From assembly GCA_010093685.1 (NCBI GenBank), contig MU006223.1:578228-642227 (forward strand): a DNA stretch of 64,000 nucleotides. Direction: 5' to 3'. The DNA is from Ophiobolus disseminans (Eukaryota > Ascomycota > Dothideomycetes > Pleosporales > Phaeosphaeriaceae). Made by a program: the position numbers and the translations under genes. Under the pieces are notes generated by a model. The model was not told where the DNA came from. It worked only from the letters and a program-made list of their open reading frames with translations, and made no database searches. Each line of letters begins with the position of its first letter. Positions within the stretch are counted from its first letter, which is position 1. Positions 43,608-53,670 of this stretch are shown one piece after another.

Positions 43608-44515
43608 ATGTCTCAACTCGAGATAACCACAACTTCCCCCATTATGGATATGGACGTCCTCCACCATGAAGCCGACGGCCTCTGGTTCCGCCTCAAGCTC
43701 TCCCAGCCATTCTCCGAGATGGTCGAGACACTCTGGCGGCGCGTCTCCAACGAGCTCGCGCCTCTCTATGCCAACAACAACAAAATCATCTCACCTGACC
43801 TCGAAGTAGCAATATGTCTGCTTATCATCGACGTAATAACCATTTATATCGGAGACGACACCGTGGCAGAGTGCTACGACCACTTCGAAAAGTCTTTGCT
43901 TGAGCACAAGAAAGTCCCACAAACGCGACGACTGTTCCAGCTCGTGGAGACAATGCTTCTTCTCACACCCATCCTCCCTATCGATCGAGGTTTGAACAAC
44001 CATCTATCTTCACTAAGATTATTGACACGCTCCAGCCCAGCGAACAACTCTCGTGGGCCGCTGTGTCACATGTAGCTTGCAATCCGCTGTCTATTCCAGA
44101 ATGGATCCCTATCCTCAAGATTTTCACCGCCGCTCTACTCGAACACACGTACGACGAGATCGTTGACATGCTCGGTCCGCAGTGAGGTTCACTAGAATCG
44201 CCGTGCACGCGCACGGCGCTCAAGATGCAGCTCGCGAAAACGGAACTGCTGGAGAAGTGTGATGAGTGTCAGAAAGCTATCCTGAAGCTTCGTGCGGAGC
44301 CGGCGATATTGATGTATCTCTGGCGGTGGCGGAGCGGGACGCTAGAGACTGTGGGTAACATTGACATCAAGGATCATGGACATGTTATGCATCGTCTGGG
44401 GTCTGAGGAGGATGCTGCGCGTCCCAAGGGCGCTGTCGGAAAGGCACTTGGTACCTGGCGGGGCGTCGTCAATGTGCCTGTGACGTGGTGGGCAGCTTTC
44501 TTCGGTATTCTTTGA
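43608..44515 (+). pseudogene. Uncharacterised gene, apparently broken by a frameshift and a TGA
   Basis: The first frame (43608-43990) encodes a helical protein (LEVAICLLIIDVITIYIGDD, then FQLVETMLLLTPILPIDR). Coding character then continues in another frame: RFEQPSIFTKIIDTLQPSEQ, through HVACNPLSIPEWIPILKIF, to MLGPQ. It meets TGA at 44183-44185 and continues in that same frame through GSLESPCTRTALKMQLAK to WWAAFFGIL at 44515. A one-base shift near 43990 and a CGA to TGA change would explain it. An intron with a weak GTGGAG donor could replace the frameshift, and the TGA could be a true end followed by a separate short frame, so decay is likely but not certain. No family recognised. Confidence 0.42.
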
Positions 44516-44950
44516 ACCCATGTTGCCATTGATACATCTGGTGTCCTGAGCAATGCTATTTGGGCCGGTGGAGCGTGTGAGCGCACCTGGGCAAGATCGG
44601 GGACTTGAAGTACGCCGACTTAAAAGTGTTAGATGGCAAAGCTACACAGCTTGATAGTAGAGAACCCAAATAGAACGGCTTGGGTGATACCTGGCCACTG
44701 TTTGGGTTGATGTTGGTTATTGTTGTCGGTTTTACGTGGTAGTTTTTACCAAAAACACCGTTATGAATGAAATTAAATGCATTAAGAAATTAAATGCAAA
44801 CTGAATATGAAGGTTGAGACTCCCGAGGTCCCTTCAAGACTTCCTTCGGAATATCCTTGATTCCGGTGGTGACGTCCCGTGCCCCATCATTCGAAATCGT
44901 AAGCGCTACAACCTTTCTTAACTTCCGCAGAATCTACGAGATGTTTAAAG
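44516..44950. other. Intergenic, nothing recognised
   Basis: AT-rich gap with AATTAAATGCATTAAGAAAT followed by a second AAATTAAATGCA; no gene. Confidence 0.4.
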
Positions 44951-45823
44951 ATGAAACGTCAACGAAATCTTAGCACATCACTTCTCTATTTGATCTTATC
45001 TATCGCACCACTTGCTTCGACCTTTACCTGGGAAGTCTGGCACCTCTTTTCGCATACTCCATCACCTGACCCCGACCCCAATCCCATCCGCAACCCAAAC
45101 ACCAAGCGCATCTCTCACCAATCCACCTCCGACCCACACCAAGACATTCTCCTCGCCAACACACCCTGGTACGACCCCAACGGCATCCCCCTCTTCTACA
45201 GCGCCTGGCGCGCCAAACCAGGCCCAATATCCCCCGAACCTACCCAGCGCTCAAGTCTACTCAAACATGGTGCGCGCATAGCATGCTGGCCCAGCACTGG
45301 TGGCGTGTGGATTAAGCACGCCGACCTCGTGGATTTGAACTTCCTGGGCCTCTCGCGCTTCCTTGACACATCCCGGCAATTCGACCAAGCCGCTGAAGAC
45401 AACTTCTGCACGAAACTCAAGATGCTGGGTGCGGAGTGGTGGGCTTTACCCGCGCAGTTCGAAGATAGGAAGCATCTCGGTGAAAAGCAATTTGCGTGCG
45501 ATACGCTGGAGAGCTGCTTCGAGCCGGACGTTGCGAATCGCTGGATCATTGCGTGGCCTGAAGACAGTCAAAGCGTGTGCTATGTTTCAATTTCACAGGC
45601 GAAGGAGCAGGATCCAGCAAGATTGTACAACGCGTTCGACATGCAAGAGCGCTGCAACATGATTTTGAGCGTAGGGGGGGAGTGGTGTCGATGTAAAGCC
45701 GAGTGTCCGGATATTGCGGACCTGGATTGGAGTTTCAAAGATCCGGGACCTTGGGGGTGTGATGATCCGCCATATGAGGTTGAAGATCCAGGAGATAAAC
45801 TTGTATCGCCTCATAGTGCGTAA
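44951..45823 (+). CDS. Secreted Cys-containing protein of unknown function (290 aa)
   Basis: This is a single frame. Residues 1-25 are a signal peptide (LSTSLLYLILSIAPLAS, cleavage near TFT). A Pro/Asn/Asp-rich spacer follows. The mature part holds about ten Cys: CWPST, FCTKL, FACDTLESCF, SVCYVS, ERCNM, WCRCKAECPDI and WGCDDP, which looks like a disulfide-bonded extracellular protein. Trp-rich motifs (GAEWWALPAQF, RWIIAWPED) suggest a folded domain. No catalytic motif or GPI signal is apparent. It could be a surface or host-interaction protein, but that is speculation; I do not recognise the family. Confidence 0.65.
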   Translation: MKRQRNLSTSLLYLILSIAPLASTFTWEVWHLFSHTPSPDPDPNPIRNPNTKRISHQSTSDPHQDILLANTPWYDPNGIPLFYSAWRAKPGPISPEPTQRSSLLKHGARIACWPSTGGVWIKHADLVDLNFLGLSRFLDTSRQFDQAAEDNFCTKLKMLGAEWWALPAQFEDRKHLGEKQFACDTLESCFEPDVANRWIIAWPEDSQSVCYVSISQAKEQDPARLYNAFDMQERCNMILSVGGEWCRCKAECPDIADLDWSFKDPGPWGCDDPPYEVEDPGDKLVSPHSA

Positions 45824-47023
45824 AAGGAGCTGAATCTCGGAAATGAGCAAGGGAATACAGCCACGCAATTCTAAGCAATGCACACATACGCCACAAGGTG
45901 TTCTTTTCGTTGCGAGATACGTCGAACGAGGCAAGATACCTAGTCCCTCGAAGCTTTCGTCGTGCAGTATACATGAAGGATAACGTAAGAAAAGGACAGC
46001 ATCAACGAGCTTTGGTTCCTACTGGGTACGAAGGAAAGTAAGTTCAAATCCATCCGAAGAAACAGTCCATTAAACACGCCGAGCTTGGAAGATCAGCAAC
46101 GCTTGAATTAGTTCACACACGCCGAGCTTTCTACACACCGTGAGACTAGATCAGGTTGAATTAGTCCCAGCAGCAGAAGCAGCTTTGACCTTAGCTTCAA
46201 CGCAATACGCTCCAAATGATGCACCGTCCAGGGCCTCGTATAACAATCTCTCTGTATCTGCATACCTCGAGCAAAATCAGCACAATTCACGTGCAAACAT
46301 ATCTCCAAACTCGCGAAGCCACAACACAATTGTCCTTCAATTGCCTAGGTATTCTCTCTGCGGCAATAACATGAACAAAGACACGTCTAGAATATATAAT
46401 ATACCTTAGCCTCCAATGAAATAGTCGTGCTGCAAGGTGTGAAGTGTAGATAGCTCTCCGGAAGAATGAAACACGGAAAAGTCCTACGGTTATCACTTGA
46501 ATTTACTAAATTTACACCCACACACACACCTATGTGACTGAGCGGCCTGCTACTGTAAGTAACAGTATAATCTAATAGCCCAAACCCAATAGATACACAC
46601 ACACATACATAACAAAATCATATCCCTTCCCAATACATACAACCTCGAACGCAGGCTTAGAGCAAAACGCAAACGCGCGTTGCGAAATAAACTACGCGTC
46701 TAGCAAGTTAGAACAGCAGGTAAGGTTTTAACGACGATAAGGCGGTTGGTGCTGTATTAGAGCATGTTGCTAGTTCTGTTTGTGTGTGCTGAGAAGCGAT
46801 GGAGGAGGTAATAGGAGAGAGATTTTCCACAGTGGTTGTATTTGCTTGAACCTGAGATTTCACACACAGGGAACTGTGCACCATGTTCATCGTATAGTCG
46901 TTATATGCATGCTCTCGCCGTGCTGCTACATTCATGACAGTTGGTTGTCCATCGAACTATACAACACCATAGTCCCAGGGCTAATAAACATGTCCCTTCC
47001 TTAAAGCAAGAGAAAAACTGCCC
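45824..47023. other. Intergenic with short CA repeats
   Basis: AC microsatellites lie near 46515-46530 and 46593-46605. No gene is supported in this AT-rich 1.2 kb. Confidence 0.45.
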
Positions 47024-48048
47024 TCACTCCTCCCCACCCCAAAAATAACTAAAATAATCCACCCCCCGAAACTCATCAGCATACTTCTCTCCCGCTGTCG
47101 TCCCCGCCGCACCCGCACACACCACCAGCGGCAAAAAATGCTCCGCCCCACCCCTCGGATGCATAGTATACGCCCCAGGCCACTTCCTCCAGTCCTCAAA
47201 CTTGCGTCCCCTCGCATCCTCGTCCACCGTCATAGCCGCGTCCGTAACAGCATCGCTCCACTCGGCGTTTTGTTTCTTGAAATCCGGCGTCGACGATGCC
47301 CCAGAGAACATCAAGCGCAGGTTATGAAACGTCGCGAAGCCGCTGCCCACGATGGCGATGTTTTGCGCGCGGAGGGGCGCGAGCGCGCGGCCGAGTGCGT
47401 AGTGCGCTGAAGGAGATTCGGAGGCTAGGACCGAGAGTTGGATTATTGGGGTGGTGGCGGAGGGGTCGATGAGTTTCATGGGGACGAAGACGCCGTGGTC
47501 CCAGCCTGTGTGTGTGTTAATTTTGAATCAATCTTCAAAAGTACGTGAATGGAGGTATGGATGTATGTACCTCTCTCCCCATCCATCTCACACGCAATAC
47601 CCGCTTCTTTCAGCACTTTCTCCACCTCCCCCGCCACCTCGGGACTCCCCGGCGCATCATGTTTAATCTGATAGCTCTCTGGCGGAAATCCATAATAATC
47701 ATACAACAGCTCATGCCTGGCTGCACTAGAAATCGTAACTTTGGCCGTCGACCAATGCGCCGTGACCAACACAATCGCCTTCGGTGCTTCAGGCGTACCG
47801 AGCTTCAGGATCTTGGGGACCTTGGTCTTGAGGGAGTGAGTGAGCTCACGGTGGCTGGGGTCGCCTAGTAGAGGCATGGGGCCGCCGCCGTGGGACAATG
47901 CGATGACGGGCGCGAGGCGTGTCATGTTGGTTATGTAGGAGGATAGGGGGAATTGCTGGATGCCGCGTAGAGGGTTGGATGTAGTGTTGCTTGCGGATGT
48001 GTGTCGAGCGAGAGCTGTGAGTAGCAGGAATTTGCGTGAGATTCTCAT
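47024..48048 (-). CDS. LigB/DODA-type extradiol dioxygenase (319 aa)
   Basis: Exons 47571-48048 and 47024-47505 are joined by a 65-nt intron (GTACAT donor, ACACAG acceptor), joining MDGER to GWDHGVFVPM. The metal-ligand histidines of class III extradiol dioxygenases are visible: ALSHGGGP, VTAHW and the GWDHG motif. The size and the ending VDYFSYFWG fit the 4,5-DOPA dioxygenase-like branch. It would cleave a catechol-type ring using Fe(II) or Zn(II); the substrate is unknown. The first 20 residues (ISRKFLLLTALARHTSAS) look like a leader, unusual for this normally cytosolic enzyme; the ATG at MTRLAPVIALSHGG is an alternative start 41 codons in. Confidence 0.88.
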
Positions 48049-48640
48049 GTCATGTATCTGACAGAGATAAACACGCGCCAGTTATATCCGGACGAAAAGA
48101 ACGCATTGTGATGTCGGTAGTTCTGCATGGTATTGGTAACATGTGGTGTTGGGAAATTTGTAAGGGTGCGGAATTGGGCCGTTGGTGGTGTCGGACGGGA
48201 CAAAGGCCGAGGTTGGTCATGTGAGAACGCGACGTCGTGTTTTGGACGTGCACTCATCACTTCTCTTCCAACAACAGCGTTTAGATGTGCCAAGTGAAGT
48301 AGTAAGGCCTGAGGATCCTCGCGTAGAAATATACTTTTGCAAGAAATTCTGAAATCAATGCGAGTTTCTTTAGGATACACTAATAATCGCGTGCAATCGA
48401 AGACACCACACAGCATGAGAGGAGCATATTGAAGTAGTCATGTCGTTGGAGCTACTCATGAGCTATCGTTACATTCCTGAGGGCACCATGCCCGGGTATC
48501 ATCAATCCATTCCAAAGTCCCTGTCGCTAGACAGCAACATAGGTACGCTACCAAAGCGTTCAGCGTCGCGAGCCAGACGTATAAAACCACGCGTGAATCC
48601 ATCCAGCTCTGCGTGATCGCAAAGAGCGCACGCGAGGACC
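48049..48640. other. Intergenic, nothing recognised
   Basis: A 592-bp gap between two minus-strand genes with no supported feature. Confidence 0.45.
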
Positions 48641-49659
48641 CTAGATATCGTCCTCAACTTCGTCGGCCTCCTTGATGGTGTCTACACTGCGTCAGTACTG
48701 TTGAGCCACCTCGCAACGTTTTCGTTCTTCCGCTGGCGCAAGAGTTGGATACGGGAGGTGGATGACTGACCCATGGCGTCAACGCTGTTGGCGTCGACCT
48801 CCTCCTCGTCCTTGGACTCGTCCTTCTTGACCTTCTTGGAGCGACCGCGGGCCTTCGCAGCGGGAGTCTTCTTCTTGGACTCGGCGGCGCTGTCGCTCTT
48901 GTTGCCGTCGGATTTGACACTCCTGCTGCGGGTGCCGGTGGCCTTGGTCTTCTTGTTCTCATCGGGCTCCGCGTCGTCCTCGGTGTCGGCGGAGGCAGCA
49001 GCTTTACGCTTGCGGGCTCCAGCGACCTTGGGCTTCTCCTCCTCTTCGGGCTCAGCTTCGGCCCTGACCTCAGCCTCAACGTCGTCCTCTGCGACGGCAG
49101 GGGCAGCAGCAGCTTTGTGCTTGCGGGCGCCAGTGGCCTTGGGTTTAGCCTTGAGCTTCTTCTCTTCCTCTTCCTGCTCGGGCTCAACTTCAGCCTTGAC
49201 GTCAGGCTTGGCGTCCTCCTCAGCGTCAGCCGGGGGAGAAGCCTTCTGCTTGCGATTCTTAGCGGCCTTGGTAGCAGCCTTGGTGCCTGTAGGAGCAGCG
49301 GCGATGTTAGCACCGGTGTTGCCGAGGAACGTCGCGAAAGACGGGTGGGCTTCGATGGCCTTTTTCTTGACGGGGGGCCACATCTTCTTGAGGGAGCCAG
49401 CCGTGTTGCCGGTGAGGACGGCCATGGCTTCGTAATCGTACTGGGGCTGTTAGCATGCCCTGAATGTATACACCTCATATGACTCACCTTGTCAGGGCCG
49501 GTGGAGCTCAGGAAAGCGGCGGCGAGCAGCTTGGTCTCCTAGAAGATGCGTCAGTTCTATCGTCGCTTGCACAGTGCACACATATCATTTTACCTTGTCC
49601 TCGAAACCGGCCACAAGCTTGGTGGCATCGCCGTTGGTTGTGTCCTTCTTAGGAGGCAT
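48641..49659 (-). CDS. Small nuclear-type protein with mixed acidic/basic repeats (275 aa)
   Basis: Exons 49594-49659, 49488-49538, 48771-49440 and 48641-48681. The N-terminus (MPPKKDTTNGDATKL, then ETKLLAAAFLSSTGPDKYDY) leads to a helical segment ending GNTAGSLKKMWPPVKKKA, like a Myb/SANT-type fold used in many fungal proteins. The rest is repeated: four blocks of A/E/D-rich sequence, each followed by a basic KPKATGARKRKAAA-like patch, so disordered and probably nuclear. The last intron (GTCAGT donor, TACTGAC branch point, GTGTAG acceptor) gives the tail DTIKEADEVEDDI; if retained, the frame ends at TAG at 48682. A long antisense open frame here is a codon-bias shadow. Function unknown. Confidence 0.72.
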
Positions 49660-51699
49660 GTTGATGAATGGCGATAGTCGGTGTTGATAGTAATGTAATC
49701 GGAGAAAGTGAGAGTTCGAAGAGCTGAGAGGTTGCGAAAGCACGTTCGTTGTGGATGGAGAGAAGAAGAAGAAGAAGAAGGCGAGGAAGAGAGGAAGTAA
49801 AGCGGGGTCTTATCTGCTCACGATGACGATTCCGATTCGAATTTCCAAGGTGAAGGGGGAATGGCAAGTCGGTATGACGGAACGCTTATTCGCGCAGCTT
49901 TGTTGCTGGGTGACCGCGAATTGCGAACGCTCGCACGATAAGCGGCATCGCCATTCCCTATGCTCTTTGCAGAGGCTGAAGATTTGATGCGCACCGCTTT
50001 TGTAACAACGCCACGGTCGGATTTTGTTTTATATGAAATGCATTGAAGGGTAATATAACCCTGACTCCAGGCTGGCGAAGACGAAGACGCATGTTTTAGT
50101 TCTAAGTCCCCAGTATGCGCGTTTGACTCTAGTTCCTATCTTTTTTCCTACGGGACACTCGAGAGTCATCGATTATATGGTGCCAACATTGTGTTGTTCC
50201 ACGACCAGAAGGGCTACATTCAGGTGCGAAATGTGATATGGAAATTCCAGTTCAGTTAGCGAACTTGATTTGGAATGCATCCAGTTTGCACATGGCAAAG
50301 CTCTTCTGGATACATTGGTCATGATAAACGCGGTGCCCGAAAGAGCAGACTCGTAGAAATCCATCTCTGAGGAGAATAAGGTAGAATGAACTACGAGAGC
50401 TCTTGATAGCGGGTGTCCAGCCCTAAAGAAAATTCGAGATGCTGGAAGAATGATAGAGACGTTGGGAAAAAGACCAGAATCTAGACTAGACTTTCCTCAC
50501 CGCCTTTCCTACTTGCAGAACACACCAGGCTCATCAGAGCCGCATTTCAGCGTAACCTTCGAGAGCTACACATCACTCGCCATAACCAATTCAACGACGG
50601 AGGGAGCCCTCCAGATCAAGATTGTACTTACCCCCACTTGTTGTACGTTGACTACGCTGATAGTAGCGTTGGCTTCGGAAACTCGCCCGTCTCCGAGGCT
50701 GTCCTTACCACCCAATCCGGCATCCAATACCAGCCACTGCATCTCGAAAATCTGGGTGATGAGGTGTCGGGGGGCGCGAGAGGCTAGGTGGAGGTCGTAC
50801 GATGCCCCCCACTTGTTCCCCAGATGTCGCGAATAAGGGAGCTGCGCAAGCGGGACGCATGCTACGGGCCGCAAACTCAAATGATCAAATTTGCAGTGCG
50901 GCACAGCGGGCGAAAAGCAACGCTGCAGGTAGCACGAACGTCAGTGGTGTCTCTATCAATGAGATTGCCGTGGCGTCGCGAGTTGCAGATGCACGGCGTT
51001 GAGCAATCTGCAAGAGAGTGTGGGGCGGCGTGCCACGGTCGTTGTACGCGGCATGGATGGGTGAAATTGCAGACACGAGAGAACGGGGTGTGTATACGAA
51101 GAAATACATGTTGGGCTGGAAGAAGAGGCCATGTGTCAGGCGTCGAAGGAGCTGTCGCCTCCCAGACTGGCAGCGGCGTCATATGATGTGGGTGTTGGGT
51201 GGTACAAGGCCGGTAGTCTAGGCTGGCTGGCCGCAGGATGGGCTGCTATGCAAGCGAGGGTGCAGGCGGGCTCGACGGCTCTATTGGCGGAGATGAGGGC
51301 GCAGCTGTAGTGCACGACGGATTCGACGGAATGGACTGAGCTACGGCGGGATCTGCAAGTAGCGGCCCGCCCAGGCACATACGCGCAATTTTGTGGCCTC
51401 ATAAGCGCACGCGCGTTTAAGGCAGAATCGTAGACCGACGTGTCTCTGCTGCTTGTTGGCGATATATAGATGCGTAGTGTTGCGCCCTCTCTCCGCCCCC
51501 TTCCCAACACCGAACCCATAGCACGACGGTCGCGCCTGCCAATCGCACCTTTTTCGGGCCCCTCGCTCCTTCCCTTGCTGCATCACAGCCCCTCCTGTCA
51601 TCCCCGTGTCGGCGTCCTTCTGCAGGGTCTGGCCGCATAGGAGCATTTCCATACCACAACTCACAACCTCAGGCTGAAGCATCTTCACCAAAACACACA
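49660..51699. other. Intergenic; contains one weak gene candidate and an AAG-rich leader
   Basis: An AGAAGAAGAAGAAGAAG run at about 49762-49780 lies in the divergent leader of the preceding gene. A small candidate gene is listed separately at 50509-50904. Otherwise I see nothing; frames at 50788-51709 on both strands are Arg/Cys-rich and look spurious. Confidence 0.4.
50509..50904 (-). CDS. Possible two-exon small protein (about 109 aa), weak
   Basis: A frame at 50632-50904 ends at a strong donor (GTAAGT), and a 66-nt intron ending GTGTAG leads to a 19-codon second exon (50509-50565) closing at TAG. The joined middle and end read LGGKDSLGDGRVSEANATIS, VVNVQQVG, LSKVTLKCGSDEPG and VFCK. No domain or leader is recognised, and the true start may be the Met 54 codons inside. 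Only the splice-site quality supports it. Confidence 0.25.
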
Positions 51700-52919
51700 A
51701 TGTCTTCACATCCGACCCTCTCCAGCACCTACCGGGCGCGCTCGGGGCTGCCCACCACGGGACCGCTGGCCGCCTACCTTCTGAGCCTCATCTCGATCAA
51801 GCACACGAACCTCTGTCTATCAGCTGACGTGGAGACCTCATCCGAGCTGCTCCAATTGGCCGAGGACGTGGGCGAGTCCATCTGCCTGCTCAAGACACAC
51901 TGCGACATTGTCACGGACTGGACCGACCGGACCGCACAAGCCCTGCGCGAGATCGCCCGGCGGAAACGCTTCCTGATCTTCGAGGACCGCAAGTTTGCAG
52001 ACATTGGTGGTACGTCGCTTCCTGAGTCATTCAGCCCCTGGTCGCACCTTCCGGGCAGTCCTAATCTGGTGTAACAGAAACGGTGCAGAAGCAGTACACG
52101 TCGGGCCACCACCGCATTGCCCTGTGGGCCGAGATCACAAACGCACACGTCCTCCCGGGTCCCGCCATTGTGACCGCCCTCGAGAAGGCCGCCGAGGCTA
52201 CCATTGCGAAATACAACACGGCCGTGCACACGGAGATCTCCGCCTCGCCTCGCACAAGACAAGTGAACGGCGTCGATGATGACGACGACGATGATGAAGA
52301 CGAAGACGCACATGAAGAGTCCGCCATCGAGTCCCCGATCGAGTTCGACGAGGAAAGGCGGCTGAGCATCAAGGCCACGGACAGGAAGCACAGCGTAGTC
52401 AGCGTCACCACAACCCTTTCCATGCGCACCGAAAGCATATCGCCGCGGCCGGAGCCTGGTACCCTGGACGAAGATATCTTCAACCTAGACACTGCTACGG
52501 AGCTGTTGCGCCTGGGAGAGGTACCTTTCCTGCGTTCAATCCTCCTGCTCGCTGAGATGAGCTCGGCCGGCCACCTCATGACACCAGAATACCAGAAGCA
52601 GACCGTCGATATCGCCCGCAACCACCGAGACTTTGTCATGGGCTTCATCGCGCAACGAAGCCTGAATACCGAGCCAGACGACAACTTCATCACCATGACT
52701 CCCGGCTGCCAGCTACCACCGCCAGGCCAGGAAGGAAAAAAGTTGGGAGACGACCTTGGCCAGCAGTACAACACACCGCGCAAGCTCATCTTCGAGCAAG
52801 GCTGCGACATCATCATCGTTGGGCGTGGCATCGTGCGTGCTGAAGACCGAAAAGCCGAGGCGGAACGCTACAGATCAGCGGCATGGGCAGCGTACGAGGA
52901 GCGAATCGGCAAGAAATGA
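51700..52919 (+). CDS. pyrG: Orotidine 5'-phosphate decarboxylase (383 aa)
   Basis: Exons 51700-52009 and 52078-52919 are joined by a 68-nt intron (GTACGT donor, AACAG acceptor), making FADIGETVQKQYTSG. It catalyses the last step of UMP synthesis. Catalytic positions match yeast Ura3: Asp43 (LSADV), Lys65 (LLKTHCD) and the FEDRKFAD box with Asp96, Lys98 and Asp101. IVGRGI near the C-terminus binds phosphate. As in other Pezizomycotina, an acidic insert of about 100 residues interrupts the barrel (a poly-Asp run encoded by GATGACGAC repeats, then Ser/Glu-rich sequence), which explains the length against 267 aa in yeast. Intact. Confidence 0.96.
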
Positions 52920-53670
52920 ACATGTGCACCTTGGACAGCATAATGGCAATATTTGAAGCGACGGCGTTACCTTCTCATGGGACATGTCTAAACATGCATG
53001 GAACGGCGTTTCTTAGTCACTGGGCGGGGAGATTGCGCACTTGTGGACGAACGACGATTCGCCTGGCTCAGCCGTTCGCGAGAACACCATGTCGACAGGG
53101 GAAACTAGGGACTGTAAAAAAAGTCCCACGGTCACGATATATTCGAAATGTCAAGCTACATTATACCCCTGTTATGTACTACGTACCGCACACAGCATCC
53201 TTAACCACCATGCAATTCTGATGTGAGCATTTGTCTAATGAGGATCGAGTACGAGGATAACATTCAGAAAGATGCAGAGTTTTGAAGAGCATGCGGGAGG
53301 AGTTTGTGAATCTCGTCACGAAGTCAAACGTGGCTAGTACGTTTACTACTCCCTTTGCATCACTCGCAAGCTCGATTGTAGCATGACAATCAAGAAGCGC
53401 TAATCATCTACATCTTAAGAATGGGACTCCACAGTTCAAGTACTCCTTATAACTCATTCTGACGCTGCTCACAAGTGAGTTAGTTAACTAAGCGCTACTT
53501 GCTCTTAGACATAACTGTGCTACCATACTGCGTAATACCTTAGCGGAAACCCAAGATTGAGCTCTTCATATTTGGGACAAACGCACGAGAAGTTCTGGTA
53601 GCCGGAGCTTTTGTCTCTTACCTCTCAGCACCTCGATATTCTTTGTTTGCAAGAGCAAGCATCCTGAGGT
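52920..53670. other. Intergenic, nothing recognised
   Basis: No supported gene. I searched here for a first exon of the squalene-epoxidase-like pseudogene and found no ATG with a convincing donor. Confidence 0.45.

Noticed and set aside
48773..49435. 220-codon plus-strand Ser/Ala-rich frame
   Set aside because: It is antisense to the acidic/basic nuclear-type gene, whose biased codons keep the opposite strand open.
50788..51186. 132-codon plus-strand frame
   Set aside because: It is rich in Arg/Cys/Gly with no recognisable fold and overlaps other open frames on both strands.
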